DNA of 64,000 nucleotides, from positions 27,397,977 to 27,461,976 of the forward strand of contig JAOANR010000012.1 of assembly GCA_030278955.1 (NCBI GenBank), read 5' to 3'. The notes below the pieces were generated by a model, which was not told where the DNA came from, searched no databases, and worked only from the letters and a program-made list of their open reading frames with translations. Both the position numbers and the translations under genes were made by a program. The stretch is from Hygrophila difformis. Lineage: Eukaryota; Streptophyta; Magnoliopsida; Lamiales; Acanthaceae. Positions 1 to 12,281 of the stretch are shown here, piece by piece (the first letter of the stretch is position 1; each line of letters starts with the position of its first letter).

Positions 1-165
1 TTTAAAGTGTTATAGTATTAGTATATCTTATTCTTATGCAGTTCAATGCATATTTTAAACCATTAACAACTCAAGTTTAGTACAAGTAAAATTTTAAAAG
101 TTTAATATTTGAAAACTACAAGACAAGACGAATCTAACAAGATTTGGCTATATCTTTTTGTATAA
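1..165. repeat. Partial Stowaway-like MITE fragment
   Basis: The stretch from about 40 to 145 is clearly similar to the interior of the complete Stowaway-like element at 2415-2675: both share a run about a TTAAACCATTAA core and an 'acgaatctaacaagat' block. The fragment is cut by the window edge and lacks a recognisable right terminus, so its class is assigned only by similarity to the complete copy. Confidence 0.4.
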
Positions 166-179
166 CTACTAGTAAATAA

Positions 180-198
180 CCCGTCGAGACTCGACGGG
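180..198. repeat. Perfect GC-rich palindrome in AT-rich DNA
   Basis: CCCGTCGAG and CTCGACGGG form a perfect 9-bp stem around a single A, embedded in otherwise very AT-rich DNA. No gene or element boundary could be tied to it. Such hairpins occur near transposon ends in plants, but that is inference here. Confidence 0.5.
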
Positions 199-539
199 CA
201 TAACTATATATTTTATATAATAGTATATACTTATATTATGTATAGTAATAATAAATTGTATTTTGAGTAAAGAAAAATATGTAATGATTTTTTATATATT
301 CAAAAGAGGATATATATATATATGATAATATAATTAATTATTTTTTGGACTTACAAAGAAAATATATTATACCGTATCTTTAGCTTATGTGGCTTTTCCG
401 GTACTAACCTAACAGATCAATAAAAATAATTATTAAAATAATATTTTTATTTAATTTAAAATTTAAATTAAGATAAAATAAAATTTAAAAATAAGTATGA
501 AACATAATATGAAAATTTTCCTAACAATTTGCTGACAAT

Positions 540-2240
540 TTCATTGGTGAAAATCTCATTGATAAGGGCTACTATAACACTATCTTTAAAAATGTCTAAA
601 TTTGAAGTAGTGCAGTTTGTATTTGTATATGTACTTTAAAAAATTACCGTTATAGGATTACCCGTAGAGTTTATAAGAATATCATCCGAAAATATCATAT
701 GTAATTGTACATCTTCTAATTCCAAAATCAATACCCACTTTACCATCACCTACATCTACTATCCATTTTACAAATTTTCTGTCATATATAAATTTCATTA
801 TAAACAACATTTCTTGTGGTATCTTGAGTTAATCATTCTTAATTGCATATTAATACTTTCAGCCACATCTTGCTAGTGGCACGAAATATAGCAACATAAT
901 TGTTCATGGCTAAAAACTGGTTTTGGAAGATAAAATCCGACATTCTTTAAAGATTGACATTTACTTTTGTTTATAATCATAGCAAAACAAATTGTGAGTG
1001 AGAATTTTCTCATCGCAAATCGAATCAAAAATTTGTTCTAATCAAATAGGTTCATAATCATTCTACCAATAAAAAATTTTCTACTTTCATGGTTTCCCAA
1101 AAATTAGTTTAACCTCAACTATCTAGTTCCGCATCTTGGTTACTATCAACATACTTTCATTATATAATTTATTTGATGTATATATATTCATAAGAAGCAT
1201 GACTATGCAACCCTTATTCAACTATATTTCATAATTCGGTAATCCAGAACAATTGAGCGTGTTTAGATATTCCAGTGAAAAAGATTCATTGGCATTATCT
1301 ATGCTTTTATCCTTTTGACAAATATTGTTAAAATTGATATATATATATATATATATATTTTCATTTGCAGACATACGTTCCATGATGTAATTATGGATTG
1401 TAGCAACAATTTCATTAGTAGGGGTTAATATATAGTAAAAATATTTGGATTTGAAGTGGTGCAGTTTATATTTGTATAAGTACTATCAACAAATTGCCGC
1501 TATAGAATTTCTGTTAGAGTTTATAAAATTATCATCTGAAAATATCAAATCTAATTGTACATCTTCAAGATTAATACCAGTTTTACCAATTACCATCACG
1601 TACATGAAGTATTCAATGTGCAAATTTTTGCCATATATAATTTTCATTATAAATAACATTTCTTATAGTATTTTAAGTTAATCCATCTTAATTACAAATT
1701 AATACTTCGAGTCCCTCTTTACAGTGACACGAGATATTACAACATATCACTCACATGGGTAAAAACTGATTTTTGAAGATAGAGTCTAACCTTCTTTAAA
1801 GGTTGACATTTACTTTTTTTTTAAAAAAAATAGTCATAGTAAAACGAATTGCGAGTGAAATTTTTTCCTCTAAATCGATTGGAGAATTTGGTTAATTCAG
1901 ACGTGTAACACCCTTGTTGGTATGAGTAGCTTATTTCACTCCATTTAAGCCATTCTCCGGGTTATTACAAGACGAGCTTATAATCATTCTACCAATTAAG
2001 AATTTTCATCCCAAATATTGAGCTTTGTTTTAATGAGAAAAGAGGTGTTAAATAATTTTCTAGAGAGGTTAAATAATTTTCTGATATAATTTTTTTGCAG
2101 GTAAAATTCTCGCCACAATCTAGTGGAATATCAAATCTAGAATGTGCAGTCCTACCTCTTGAATAAGAATATTATTCCATTGCAGCACAATATTACATCT
2201 ATCATAAAGGGCTAAACATAATATTTTCTAGAATATATTT
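540..2240 (-). pseudogene. Helitron (Pif1-like) helicase pseudogene, C-terminal part, rearranged
   Basis: Translating the minus strand from about 2170 downward gives, in several frames, the ordered motifs of a plant Helitron helicase C-terminal region. A TAHSRF..PLDC-type segment lies near 2165-2100, an IKTKLNIWDE segment near 2040-2010, and an LTPTNE...NYI segment near 1410. A FLNTLNCSGLPNYEI-type stretch followed by VMLL lies near 1290-1200, an LPKPVFSHEQL segment near 935-900, and T..NVVYNEIYI near 815-780. Stops and frameshifts interrupt every part, so this is a dead copy. The C-terminal end appears twice (about 1790-1640 and 940-780), and a GDG-type segment that normally precedes these motifs follows the second one. 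The copy is therefore partly duplicated in tandem with a period of about 850 bp. No Rep/HUH domain and no Helitron termini were found. Confidence 0.7.
1904..1969. mobile_element. 66-bp LTR-like relic with 5-bp TSD
   Basis: A 66-bp insert begins TGTAACACCC and ends GGGTTATTACA, i.e. TG...CA ends. It is flanked on both sides by AGACG (1899-1903 and 1970-1974). Its ends resemble those of the 3.1-kb solo LTR at 36656-39789 (TGTAACACCCC ... CCCGGGTATTACA). It sits inside the Helitron helicase pseudogene and splits it. It is best read as a massively deleted LTR or a very small LTR-like insertion. Confidence 0.55.
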
Positions 2241-2414
2241 TACATAATTTTTACATATGTACATTTTAAGATATTAAATGTTAAACAAATATATTGGACG
2301 ACGTGTCCAAAATTTTTGAGACATAAATAATGTGATAGAGGGAGTAGATTAAAAAAATAATTAAATTTTTCTTCTTTATTTACTGATGGATCTATTCACA
2401 ACTATATAATTATA

Positions 2415-2675
2415 CTCCCTCCATTTTTTAAAGATAGCTACGGACCCACTCAACACGCATTCCAATGCACACTTTAAACCATTAATAATTCAAATTCGGT
2501 ACATGTAAAAATTCTAAAAGTTCGATATTTAAAATCTACAAGACGAGACGAATCTAACAAGATCACACTTGGCCATATTTTAACTTGTATAACCATGAGA
2601 AAACTTTAAGTCAAAGTATATAAGTGAACAGTACCCATTAGTCAACAGTAGCTAACAAAAAAAAAACAGAGGGAG
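2415..2675. mobile_element. Stowaway-like MITE
   Basis: The element has CTCCCTCC-type terminal inverted repeats, starting CTCCCTCCATTTTTT and ending in the complementary AAAACAGAGGGAG. It is flanked by TA dinucleotides (2413-2414, 2676-2677), as expected for Tc1/mariner-derived Stowaway MITEs. It is 261 bp long and has no coding capacity. Confidence 0.75.
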
Positions 2676-2790
2676 TATATTACTTTTAAGAAAAGTGACA
2701 TAAATTGTGAAAACATGGCTTATATATACATTAATTATATATACTAATATTTTTTATATATTCATTAATGTATCTTTTAATAATATAAAT

Positions 2791-3068
2791 TCCATAATAC
2801 ACTGAAAATTCCATTTAAGAAAAAAAAACTAAAAATTGTGGGAACTTCATTTAAATTAAAAATTAAATATCTTTTAAAAAAAATTGGGATTTTCATATAC
2901 ACATTAATATATCTTTAACATGAATAAATTCCATAATACACTGAAAATTCCATTTAAGAAAAAAAAACTAAAAATTGTGGGAACTTCATTTAAATTAAAA
3001 ATTAAATATCTTTTAAAAAATAAAAATTGGGATTTTCATATACACATTAATATATCTTTAACATGAAT
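2791..3068. repeat. Tandem duplication, period about 139 bp
   Basis: Two adjacent near-identical units begin TCCATAATACACTGAAAATT at 2791 and at 2930. Each contains the same 'ttgtgggaacttcattt' and 'gggattttcatatacaca' blocks. The whole neighbourhood (2680-3880) is non-coding and extremely AT-rich, with many short A/T repeats. Confidence 0.75.
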
Positions 3069-3884
3069 AAATAAATCTCATGTGCAATGTACATTTTTCT
3101 TACATTATTCACCACACAAATATTATGTAATCAAAAAATTGAGACCAAACCTACACAAAATTACCGGCATTACAATATGTTCATCATATTGAAATATAAA
3201 CACAACCTAGTTCTTAGTTGCCAGTGCAAAACCTCGTCATAATAATCTTATAGTGTAAAAACTGAAAATTTATAAATAAATACTAAATGCAGCAATAAAA
3301 TTTAAAATAAATAAAATAAAAATGCAAAATAAGAAAATCTAAAATAAATAAAATAAAATACAAATAAATAAAATCCAACATGGATAAAATACAAAATTTC
3401 AAATTTTATCTTCAAATCTTTTTAAAAGTGAATATATAGTGACACGATAGGATAATAGAGTGAGAATTCATAAGTAAATGATAGATTTTATACACGATAG
3501 ACTAAAATCTATAATGAATAAATAAATAAATACGAAAATCTAAAATTAGTAAATTAAAAATGCAAAATAATATAGATAAAATAAGATATGCAAAATTTCA
3601 AATTTCAAATCTTTCAAATCTTTTTACAAGTGAATATGATAGAAATTCCATATATTTCAAAAACTGAAAATCTATAATAAATAAATAAATAAATAATAAA
3701 TATGAAAATCTAAAATTGATAAATTAAAAATTGCAAAAATTTATAAAAATTAGAAATTTGAAATGGAGACACCACATTAAATTTAGGATGAATTGTTCAC
3801 TAATGCTTTAATATATATATAGATGATAGTAATCGAAGTCAAAATACTACCATAAATAAGAATAAAAATCAAACTATAACATTT

Positions 3885-3888
3885 AAAA

Positions 3889-3980
<92 letters not shown>
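3885..3980. repeat. AAAT/AAT microsatellite
   Basis: A run of TAAA tetranucleotides passes directly into about 20 AAT trinucleotides. Confidence 0.95.
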
Positions 3981-3981
<1 letters not shown>

Positions 3982-4187
3982 CTGGAGGGCGTATGTGTTA
4001 AAATGATGCTTTAAGAAAATTTAAACCCGGGGCATGTCTCTATGCGCACTCAAATTTCTTCAACCATTATTTTTATATTCAACTAAACTTTATTTTATAA
4101 TTGTATATTATAATCCTTGCATTTACTTTTTAGGGAATAGCTCCTTGTCATTTTCACAATAAATATATTAAGGGCTGCTTGTTTTGG

Positions 4188-4192
<5 letters not shown>

Positions 4193-4228
<36 letters not shown>
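4193..4228. repeat. Poly(A) tract
   Basis: An uninterrupted run of 36 A. It may be the tail of a retroelement inserted on the plus strand, but no element body was recognised to its left. Confidence 0.9.
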
Positions 4229-4230
<2 letters not shown>

Positions 4231-4357
4231 TTAATAGAAAAAGGAGAAGGAAAGAGAATGAGAATTCAAAAGCAAAAGCATCTCAAATAATTGTCTAGAT
4301 GAATATTATTAAAGTTGTTTTTCAATGGATATATGTTTGGATGAATTGTCTGTAGAA

Positions 4358-4539
4358 GGACTTTTTGGTGAAACCGGGTATCCCCAGGCCACATTGGACC
4401 AAAGACTAATCCCTCGAGGATCTGCAAAAACAATTAAGGGCGCCTCTCCCAAACCAATTTTTTGCATACACAAGGCTCGAACCCGAGACCTTGCTTAAGC
4501 GACTATAGCCCCCATCCACTCAAGCCAACTGCTGTTGGT
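4358..4539 (-). mobile_element. tRNA-derived SINE, family 1
   Basis: On the minus strand this reads as a short tRNA-like head: box A-like TGGCTTGAGTGG near 4529-4518 and box B-like GGTTCGAGCC near 4484. A body of about 180 bp follows, ending in a short A-rich tail. TGTAGAA on both sides (4351-4357 and 4540-4546) is a plausible short TSD. Two relatives occur at 17015-17190 and 40988-41166. Confidence 0.7.
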
Positions 4540-4567
4540 TGTAGAAACACTTTTGATATATTAAAAA

Positions 4568-5222
4568 GGTGTATGTTAGGGTGCGGATGGAATGGTGGTG
4601 TGGACATGCGGATGCGATTTTCTACCGTTGATCAATTTTCATCATCCAACAGTTGAGATCATTTGTAGGGTTAGTTTCGTAATTTCACATGCTAAGTGTT
4701 TTTATATAGCATGTTGTTGAGAAGTATTATATCAAGTCGCTGAATTGTGTTGGTCTTGTCGCTGAATTGCATATGGTCATGTCGCTGAAATGTGTATGTT
4801 CTGTCGCTGAGATGCGCTAACATGCATAGATACATGTCGATGGAATGTATAAAATTGTGTCGTTGAAATTAATAAAATAATGTCGCTGAAAGGCATATCT
4901 CATGTCGCTGAATTGTGAGAAGGCTCGTCGCTGAAATGCGTTTATAATCGCAATGAATTTCAAACGGCTCCACCTTCAAATGTCGCTGAGATGAACACAA
5001 TAATGTTGCTGAATTGCATATGTCGTGTCGCTGAATTGAATTGTCTGCGTCGCTGAGTTGTGTATGTCATGTCGCTGAATTCAACTGATGAAAAACCTAA
5101 CAAATAAAATTATGAAACTAACCCTACAAATGATCTCAACCGTTGGATGATGAAAATTGATCAACGGTAGAAAATCGCATCCGCATCCGCACCACCATTC
5201 CATCTGCACCATAACTCTTCCC
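4568..5222. mobile_element. Mutator-like (MULE) MITE with internal GTCGCTGA repeats
   Basis: The ends form long imperfect inverted repeats of about 115 bp: the left arm around GGGTGCGGATGGAATGGTGG, the right arm its complement. The element is flanked by perfect 9-bp copies of TATTAAAAA (4559-4567, 5223-5231). A 9-bp TSD and long TIRs starting with G fit Mutator-like elements. The centre (about 4735-5085) is an array of roughly 14 short units built on GTCGCTGAATTG, spaced about 20-35 bp. It encodes no transposase. Confidence 0.8.
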
Positions 5223-5237
5223 TATTAAAAACACTAA

Positions 5238-5698
5238 GGGACCGTTTGGAATTGCTTATTTTGAAGTGATTTTGGCTTTTACTTCTGCCAAAAGCACTTT
5301 TGAAGGAAAAAGAGTGTTTGTTTTGGCTTTTGGGAAAAAACAAAAGCACCTCGAAAAGCTGCAAAAGTGCTTCTGGGAGAAGCAGCCCCGGGGGTGCTTC
5401 TCCGAAAAGCAGGAGCCAAAAGCACCTAGTAATGTGTGCAGAGTCATAAATGCCCCTATTAATTTATTTAAATTACACTATAAATATATACTATCATATT
5501 TAAATAGCATATCCATTTTGGTAATTTACACATTTCAAAAGCACTTTTCACTTTTACATATCCAAACACACTATTGAAAAAAAGCTGCTTTTCAAACATT
5601 CAATCCAAACACAAAAGTTAGCTGCTTCTGCTTTTGGCTTTCACTTCTGCTTCTGCTTTTGGCTTCTGCTTTTTTTAAAAGCCAATCCAAACGGGCCC
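5238..5698. mobile_element. PIF/Harbinger-like MITE (foldback)
   Basis: The termini are GGGACCGTTTGGAATTG on the left and the complement of GGGCCCGTTTGGATTGG on the right, flanked by TAA trinucleotides (5235-5237, 5699-5701). A 3-bp TAA TSD fits PIF/Harbinger (Tourist-type) MITEs. The interior is rich in inverted runs of AAAAGCAGAAGC, so the element can fold on itself. Its apparent ORFs are by-products of these repeats. Confidence 0.6.
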
Positions 5699-6019
5699 TA
5701 ATATGAACATAAATATTATATAAGAATATTTACAATTTTGTTTTATTTCCTTTTCAATAGGGATATTTTTGTATTTTTATTCGTAAAATGACTTCTAATT
5801 TTTTTAGAAATACCCCCCTGCCCAACCCAAATTTGAAAAAAAAGTAGAAATTTTAACTTTTGCTTGTCATTTTTCTTTTAAAAAAAATCAAAACAAACAA
5901 CTAAAAAAATTCAAAAGAACTTTTCGGTGAAGCAAAAGTCAAAATTAAAGGAGAAAAAATTCAAAACAAACAGGCTCTAATTCAAAAGGAGGCAACTATG
6001 GAGTGCAACCGGGACGTTT

Positions 6020-6600
6020 CCAAATACGCATTATCGTGGTACTAAAATGTGGAAAGCTATTTGCAAGGTGAGTAATGTTTTGAAGAAGGAATTTGGTATT
6101 CGAATTGGCAATGGAGAGAGAGTTCTTTGTGGTACACCCACTGGTGGAAAGGTGAATGCTTGGCTCCAAAAGTTCTTTTGTTCATGTTTGTGATTTACAT
6201 TATAAAATTGGGGATATTGTGGGGAAGGATCTTGGATGTTAGATAAGTTGTATACTTGGATGCCGGAGGATTTGATCACAGCCTTCGCGGACACTCCAAT
6301 TCCAATTCCCAATTCTGTCGTGCTCCACTCCAGATTTCATGCACTGGAGGTTGAACGCTAGAGGAGTGTATACTGTGCAATCGGCTAATGATTGGCTCGT
6401 AGACGAGGAAGGGCATGTGGGATGTTGGAGCTGGATCCGGCGCAAGAATATCCCCAAGAAGAAGGGTGGGGTGTTATTATGGTTGTTGGGACATGGTGCA
6501 TTACCGTGCAATTTGTTGCGCTACTCTCGCAAGCTCTCTCCGTCGCCGTTATGCTTCATTTTGTGGATATCATGTGGAGAAAAAGGAGGCAAGTAGTAGT
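6020..6600 (+). pseudogene. Degenerate LINE ORF2 fragment (zf-RVT region)
   Basis: The plus-strand translation contains the pieces seen between RT and RNase H in plant LINEs. A WKAICKVSNVL..FGIRIGNG segment lies near 6050-6115. A LNARGVYTVQSANDWL..GH segment followed by a W.WIRR.N.PKK segment (zf-RVT-like) lies near 6345-6470. Frameshifts separate them and there is no RT core. It is a short, old, 5'- and 3'-truncated insertion, similar to the corresponding region of the LINE remnant at 17595-19084. Confidence 0.6.
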
Positions 6601-6819
6601 TCGTCTTCATTATAAAAGAAATGGTCTCACTAATAAAAATTTGAAACCCAAGAATTGGTCAGTTTGTATGGCAGATTTTATCTTTGGGCCGAACTGGAAA
6701 ATCAGCCCAATTAAAATATATATATGGGCCAAGGTTGGCCCATTGGACAACCTTGCACTTAATGTCGCACCCAATCTCAATAATTTATGGTACTTTTTCG
6801 GTATTGTATTAATTGATTA

Positions 6820-8930
6820 AAGGCCTGTTTGCGTGTTTGTTTCTTCTTTTTTTTTTTTTTCCTTCTCATCATTTTCACTTCTCTTGCTTGTAATTCTTCT
6901 TCTTCTTCTTTTTTTCCTTTTTTTTTTTAGATAAATTGGAAGAAAAAAAAATCCCCTTTCTCCATAAACAATAGAAAAAAGTTAAAATTATTCTTTTAGG
7001 AGAGGCAACTTAGGAGCTGTTTTTATCTGTTAACTTATCATTCTTCTTTCCTATTTTTCTAAAAGAAGATCCAAACAAGTTCTAAATGATTATTCACTTT
7101 TGACATTTGCTAAATTTTGACATTTTTACTTTTTGCAAAAGCCTCTTTATTTTATTGTTAATTTGTTTGGATAAGCTTTTTGTATAAACAAAAGTAGCAA
7201 CAAAAAAAAAAGTTAAAATTCTCATTTATTACAAGAAATTTCTAATTTAGCTATTGAATTTAGTTGCTAATTTTATGTAGCTAATGAGTTTCAGTCACGA
7301 ATTCAATTGCTAAATAAATTTTGAATTTGAGCAACCAAATTATTCGATCACAAAAATAAAAAACACTTTTAGCCTCTCATTTTTTAAAATGTTGATCCAA
7401 ACAAACCCTATTTGTTGTCTAGTTACTTTTCAATAAAGGCACCTTAATAATAATTTTTTTTATAAAAGAAAACCTAATAAAGGAAGCAAATAATTCAATG
7501 ATTATTATTTGCTATTCATGCATTATGTGTTGTTTTTCCTTTTGATGGTCCTGTGTACTTTTGTGCATGAGAATGAGATGGGAGGACCCATTTGCCTATC
7601 AAAAATTGACTTTCTAAGTTTAAACATCACTATCTCCTTCTTTCTCACAAGAACAAGTGCAATAACAACATGTATATTAATAAATCAGAACATGTATTTA
7701 TTTGCGCATGTTTATTTTTATGGTAATTAAAAAACACTTCCAATTGAATATAAAATAGCAATATCGTTCATGACAAAAACATTTTTCGGATATAATATAT
7801 TATTTTGTTTTTAAAATCAATTCTTTTGGGAAAAAAAAACGGGGGAGTTTGAGTTTGAGATTGAGATACATTATTTGGGGCTTTTTTTTTTCTAGGTTTG
7901 CATAATTGCATATTAGGCATTACCATCATTAAAAATTGTTTCTTCAAAACCCTAAACCCCATACCTTCTGAATTTTGATTAACAAACATCCAACTAGCTA
8001 CCCCTCATAATAAATTTATGTTTTCTGTTCAAAATTTAGGTTCTTTTTTCAGAATTGGTCAGAAAATGATAATATATATATATATAAATAAAATGAGGAA
8101 GAAAGCAGTAACGGTGCGTTTGGTTGAAGAGATCTTAGAATACCGATAAGAATGTGATTGCTGGGAATGTAAGATTTTTGGGAATATGAGATTGGTGCGA
8201 ATCATATCTTTTTACTATGTTTTAAGATTATTATGTTTGGTTATATGAAGAATCTCAGATTTCCAGTTCTAATAAATTTACCATAATGTCCTTGAATTTT
8301 AATTGAACGAATGTTATAAATATGTCATTTTTGCTACACAATAGAAATATTTAAGCCGATTTATTTTTTTAAATATTGAAAATTCTTTATATGATTTATT
8401 GTATGATAATTACTTATTTAATATCTCTAAAGCCTTATTATTTTTATTTTATATATGTAGAAGAAAAGTAAATTTTAAGAAAATATGAAATATATATTAA
8501 AATATAAGAATATATATTAAAAAATATGTTTAAATAATTTAATTTTTTTCAATTGATTTTTTAAAATTAAATTTCATATATTTATCATTTTTAGAATATA
8601 AATATCTAAATCTAAATTTATAAAATAAAATAAATATAAAAAAGTGAGGGTATAAAAGTCAAATTAATATAAAAATAGGTAAAGTGGGGGTGGTAATCGA
8701 TTACATGCCCTCCAGGTGGGAATCACATTCCCACATAAAATATACCCCGAATCAAATATGGGCATATTTCATTACCTATCCAAGATTTCTAGGTGGAATC
8801 ACATTCCCACATGAAACAATCAACATTCCCACCTGAGTAGGAATGTCCCATATAAAATATGCTCCGAATCAAATATGGACATATTTCATTACCTACTCAA
8901 GATTCCCAGTGAAAATTTCAGATCTTCCGA
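6820..8930. other. Non-coding intergenic DNA with fragmentary repeats
   Basis: No credible gene was found here. The stretch is AT-rich, with poly-T runs near 6850 and 6910 and a 'ggtgcgtttggttg' motif near 8115 that resembles a MITE end but has no partner. A block near 8735-8790 is partly repeated at 8845-8905 (shared 'cgaatcaaatatgg' and 'catatttcattacctac'). Confidence 0.6.
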
Positions 8931-9458
8931 ACCAAAGGCTGAACCAAAGGCTGTGAGCAGGCCCCAGGCGGCCAGGGCACTCTTCTATGTTCCACCTTTG
9001 CATATTCACTCAAAATTCTTTTACCAGCGGGGCTTTCTAATTCCTTGTATGTCCGGTTGGCCCCTCTCTGGAATCCTCTTTCTCCCTCACTCCCTATACC
9101 TGTAAAGTCAGCCTCGGCTCTTGTGTCCATCGGTCGGTCTCAACACTCTACTAATAATACTATAATAATCTACTCCAACAAAACACCATTAGTTGCCTGC
9201 TTGAGTTTCCTTTCCCACCTGAGACTCAGATTTTTACCACTGTTGCCGGCGGCCTCCCTCCACTCTTCCTACTATATCGTTTTGCTGCCAAAATGGGCCG
9301 CCGGAGAATACCCCTGTTCATCGAAAAATCAACATAAGTAACAACCGTCTGGTATGGATTTCATGTTTTTCTATGTTCACATGCGTTTGATTAATTAATG
9401 CAATAAATGCAGCTCTCTGTTGCCGTCCCTTCTGCCAGATCACTCATTTCACTCCCCA

Positions 9459-12281
9459 ATGGATGCAAATCAAAAACCTTTCAAGAGCAACGGCGGGGAG
9501 ATAACCATGGCCGACTATCATCACAAGCCCCAGCAGCAACAAACTGGCGATGTAATCGTCGATATCCATCCTGGTGAGAAAAAGCAACAAGATTCAATTT
9601 TTTCCAACTTTCCGGGCCAAGATCCAACCCACGACAAGCCCTCAGCAGATTCACCTCAAAAACCCTCGGTTGATTCCCCATTTACCTCCCAAAAGCACTC
9701 ACCTTCACTCACTTCCTCCTCCCCAGAAATCTCAAGTCCAACCATCCCCCCAAGCTCCAATAAGCCCCCAAAAATCCCCACCAGCGACACTCTCATAAGA
9801 CGGAAATCGTACGCCAGGTCAGTTTACTCTAAGCCCAAATCTAGATTTGGTGAACAGCCTGCTGCTACCTTTGATAGCAAGATGTTTGATGAAAATGCAA
9901 CCCTAGCTGAAGGTCATGTTGTGTCCAGTCGGGGTTCCCCTGTTTCCAAACTTGATAGCAACAAAGACGTTAATAGAACGGTATCAATATCTTCAGTGAC
10001 TCCGAAAACACCTTTGATGTCGTCCCCCGGCCCTTTTGGGGGAGCCGAGGTCGATGACAGCGAGGAAATTTACCAAAGGGTTAATAGTAGGAGGAAAATA
10101 AAGTATAGGAAAGTGAAGGCCAAGGTTCTCATTGAATGGTTGCTATTTCTGTGCATTCTTGGGTGTTTAATCGCCAGCTTGACCGTTAATCGTTTGAAAA
10201 AAACTTCATTTTGGAGCTTGCCTGTTTGGAAATGGTGTGTGCTTGTCTTGGTGACATTTAGTGGCTTGTTGGTGACTAAATGGATGATGCATTTTGTTGT
10301 CTTGTTAATTGAGCTGAACTATATGTTGAAGAAGAAAGTATTGTACTTTGTGTTCGGTCTAAAGAAGAGCGTTCGCGTCTGCATTTGGCTGACCGTTGTT
10401 CTAATTGCTTGGGTTTCTCTGTTCCAAGAAGGGGTGGAGAGATCCAAAACAACGACGCGTATCTTGCATTTCATAACGTGGACTATTGCTTCATTGCTAA
10501 TCGGTTCATTCCTGTGGGTTCTCAAGACTTTGCTGCTCAAGATTTTGGCATCATCTTTCCATGTGAATACGTTCTTCGATAGGATTCAGGAATCGATTAC
10601 TCATCAGTATATATTGTTTACCCTGTCCGGCCCTCCAGTGATGGAGTCTGGCCAAATGGTGGGGAAGACTGGAAGTAATGCTAGTCAATTTAGTTTCCGA
10701 ATTGCTAAGAAAAGCAAGGCGCGCACGGAAGAGAAGGAAAAGAAGAAGGGAAAGGAGAAAGAGGTAATTGATATCCATAAACTTCACCAGATGAAACAGG
10801 AGAAGGTTTCTGCATGGACTATGAAGATGTTGGTTGATGGGATAACTAACTCAGGTTTCACCACGATAAATAATGTGATCGACGATGCTGCCTTTAGTGG
10901 AGACACTGAGCAACCAGACAAGGAGATAACAAACGAGGAAGAGGCAATAGCTGCTGCATATCATATTTTCAGAAATGTAGCTTCACCCGGTTCAAAGTGA
11001 GTAGAATCTTATTTTGTAATAATGTCCATTTTGTGTGTTCAATATGGCTTTTTATAATCCTTTGCATGCAGGTTTATCGATGAGTATGATCTAAAGAGGT
11101 TCATGATAAAAGAAGAGGTCGAGTTTGTGTTCCCTATGATTGATGTGGCTGAGACCGGACAAATCGACAAAAAAGCTTTAACCGAGTGGGTGGTATGTTC
11201 AGTCCAACCATTCTCAGTGAACGTAGTTTTGTTAGTTTTGATGGTTTAGAGAACGACGAATGCTTTGCCATCTGGATTGCGTGCAGATAACAATTCTCTG
11301 CGTTTCTCATCTTATGTTTATGCAGGTAAAGGTTTACAAAAGTAGGAAAGCACTAGCCCATGCCCTGTACGACACCAAAACAGCTGTGAAGCAATTGAAC
11401 AAGCTTGTAACATGTATCTTGATGATTATCATTGTAGTTGTCTGGCTTTTATTAACAGGAATCGCAACCACAAAAGTGCTCGTCTTTCTCTCGTCGCAGC
11501 TAGTTTTAGCTGCCTTCATGTTTGGAAATACTTGCAAGACAATATTTGAAGCCATTATCTTTGTGTTTGTAATGCATCCCTTCGATGTTGGGGATCGTTG
11601 TGTCGTTGATGGTGTTCAGGTAAATTTTAGTGGAGTCATTGATGTTGCTACATTTCATGGCATCTTTTCAGGTAACTGGAGTATCTTTTCATGAATGCAG
11701 ATGGTTGTCGAAGAAATGAATATCTTGACAACTGTGTTTCTGAAGGCTGATAAAGAGAAAGTATACTATCCGAATTCAGTTTTGGCTACCAAACCCATCA
11801 GCAACTTCTATCGCAGCCCTGATATGGGCGATTGCTTTGAGTTCTGTATCGACTTCAAGACACCTATAGAGAAAATAGGCACTCTGAAGGAGAAGATTAA
11901 AAAGTAAGCTACACACTTGCACCATTCGTCTGCCATTGTGGCTGGTTAAAATTACAAAGTGTATCTACAAAAGTCACAGGAAATAACTTTCACACATTGG
12001 TTTTAAAATATTTCAGGTACTTGGAGAAAAATCCACATCATTGGCATCCAAATCACAACGTTGTCGTGAAAGAGATTGAGAATATAAACAAGATAAAGAT
12101 GGTTGTTTTCTTTAATCACACAATGAACTTCCAGGACTTCCCGGAGAAGAACAGGCGAAGAACTGATATGGTACTGGAGATGAAGAGGATTTTCGAGGAG
12201 TTGGGCATCAGATATGATCTCCTTCCTCAAGAAGTACATCTCATGGACTCAACAACAATGTCATCCGAGACTGGCAAATGA
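9459..12281 (+). CDS. MSL10: Mechanosensitive ion channel protein, MSL10-like
   Basis: This is a plasma-membrane-type MscS-like channel that opens on membrane tension. Five coding exons fit GT/AG rules and keep frame: 9459-10996, 11072-11192, 11326-11619, 11701-11903, 12017-12281, giving 806 aa. The first ATG in frame is at 9459; upstream codons are open but lack ATG. The N-terminus (about 1-215) is Ser/Pro-rich, hydrophilic and low-complexity, as in plant group II MSLs. Hydrophobic segments lie near residues 223-245, 257-280, 299-322, 335-363, 580-602 and 608-640. The last, with FGNTCKTIFEAIIFVFVMHP followed by FDVGDRC, is the conserved pore helix and the start of the MscS beta domain. A charged cytosolic loop rich in K/E (about 420-450) separates TM4 and TM5. 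The family has 734 aa in Arabidopsis MSL10, and the excess here is mostly in the N-terminus. MSL9 or another class II paralogue cannot be excluded. The gene converges with the HSF gene; stop codons are 558 bp apart. Confidence 0.9.

Noticed and set aside
1445..1681. 78-codon plus-strand ORF as a gene
   Set aside because: It lies antisense to Helitron helicase remnants and has no protein character of its own.
5266..5577. 103-codon ORF as a gene
   Set aside because: It falls wholly inside the foldback Harbinger-like MITE, and its residues reflect the AAAAGCAGAAGC repeats.
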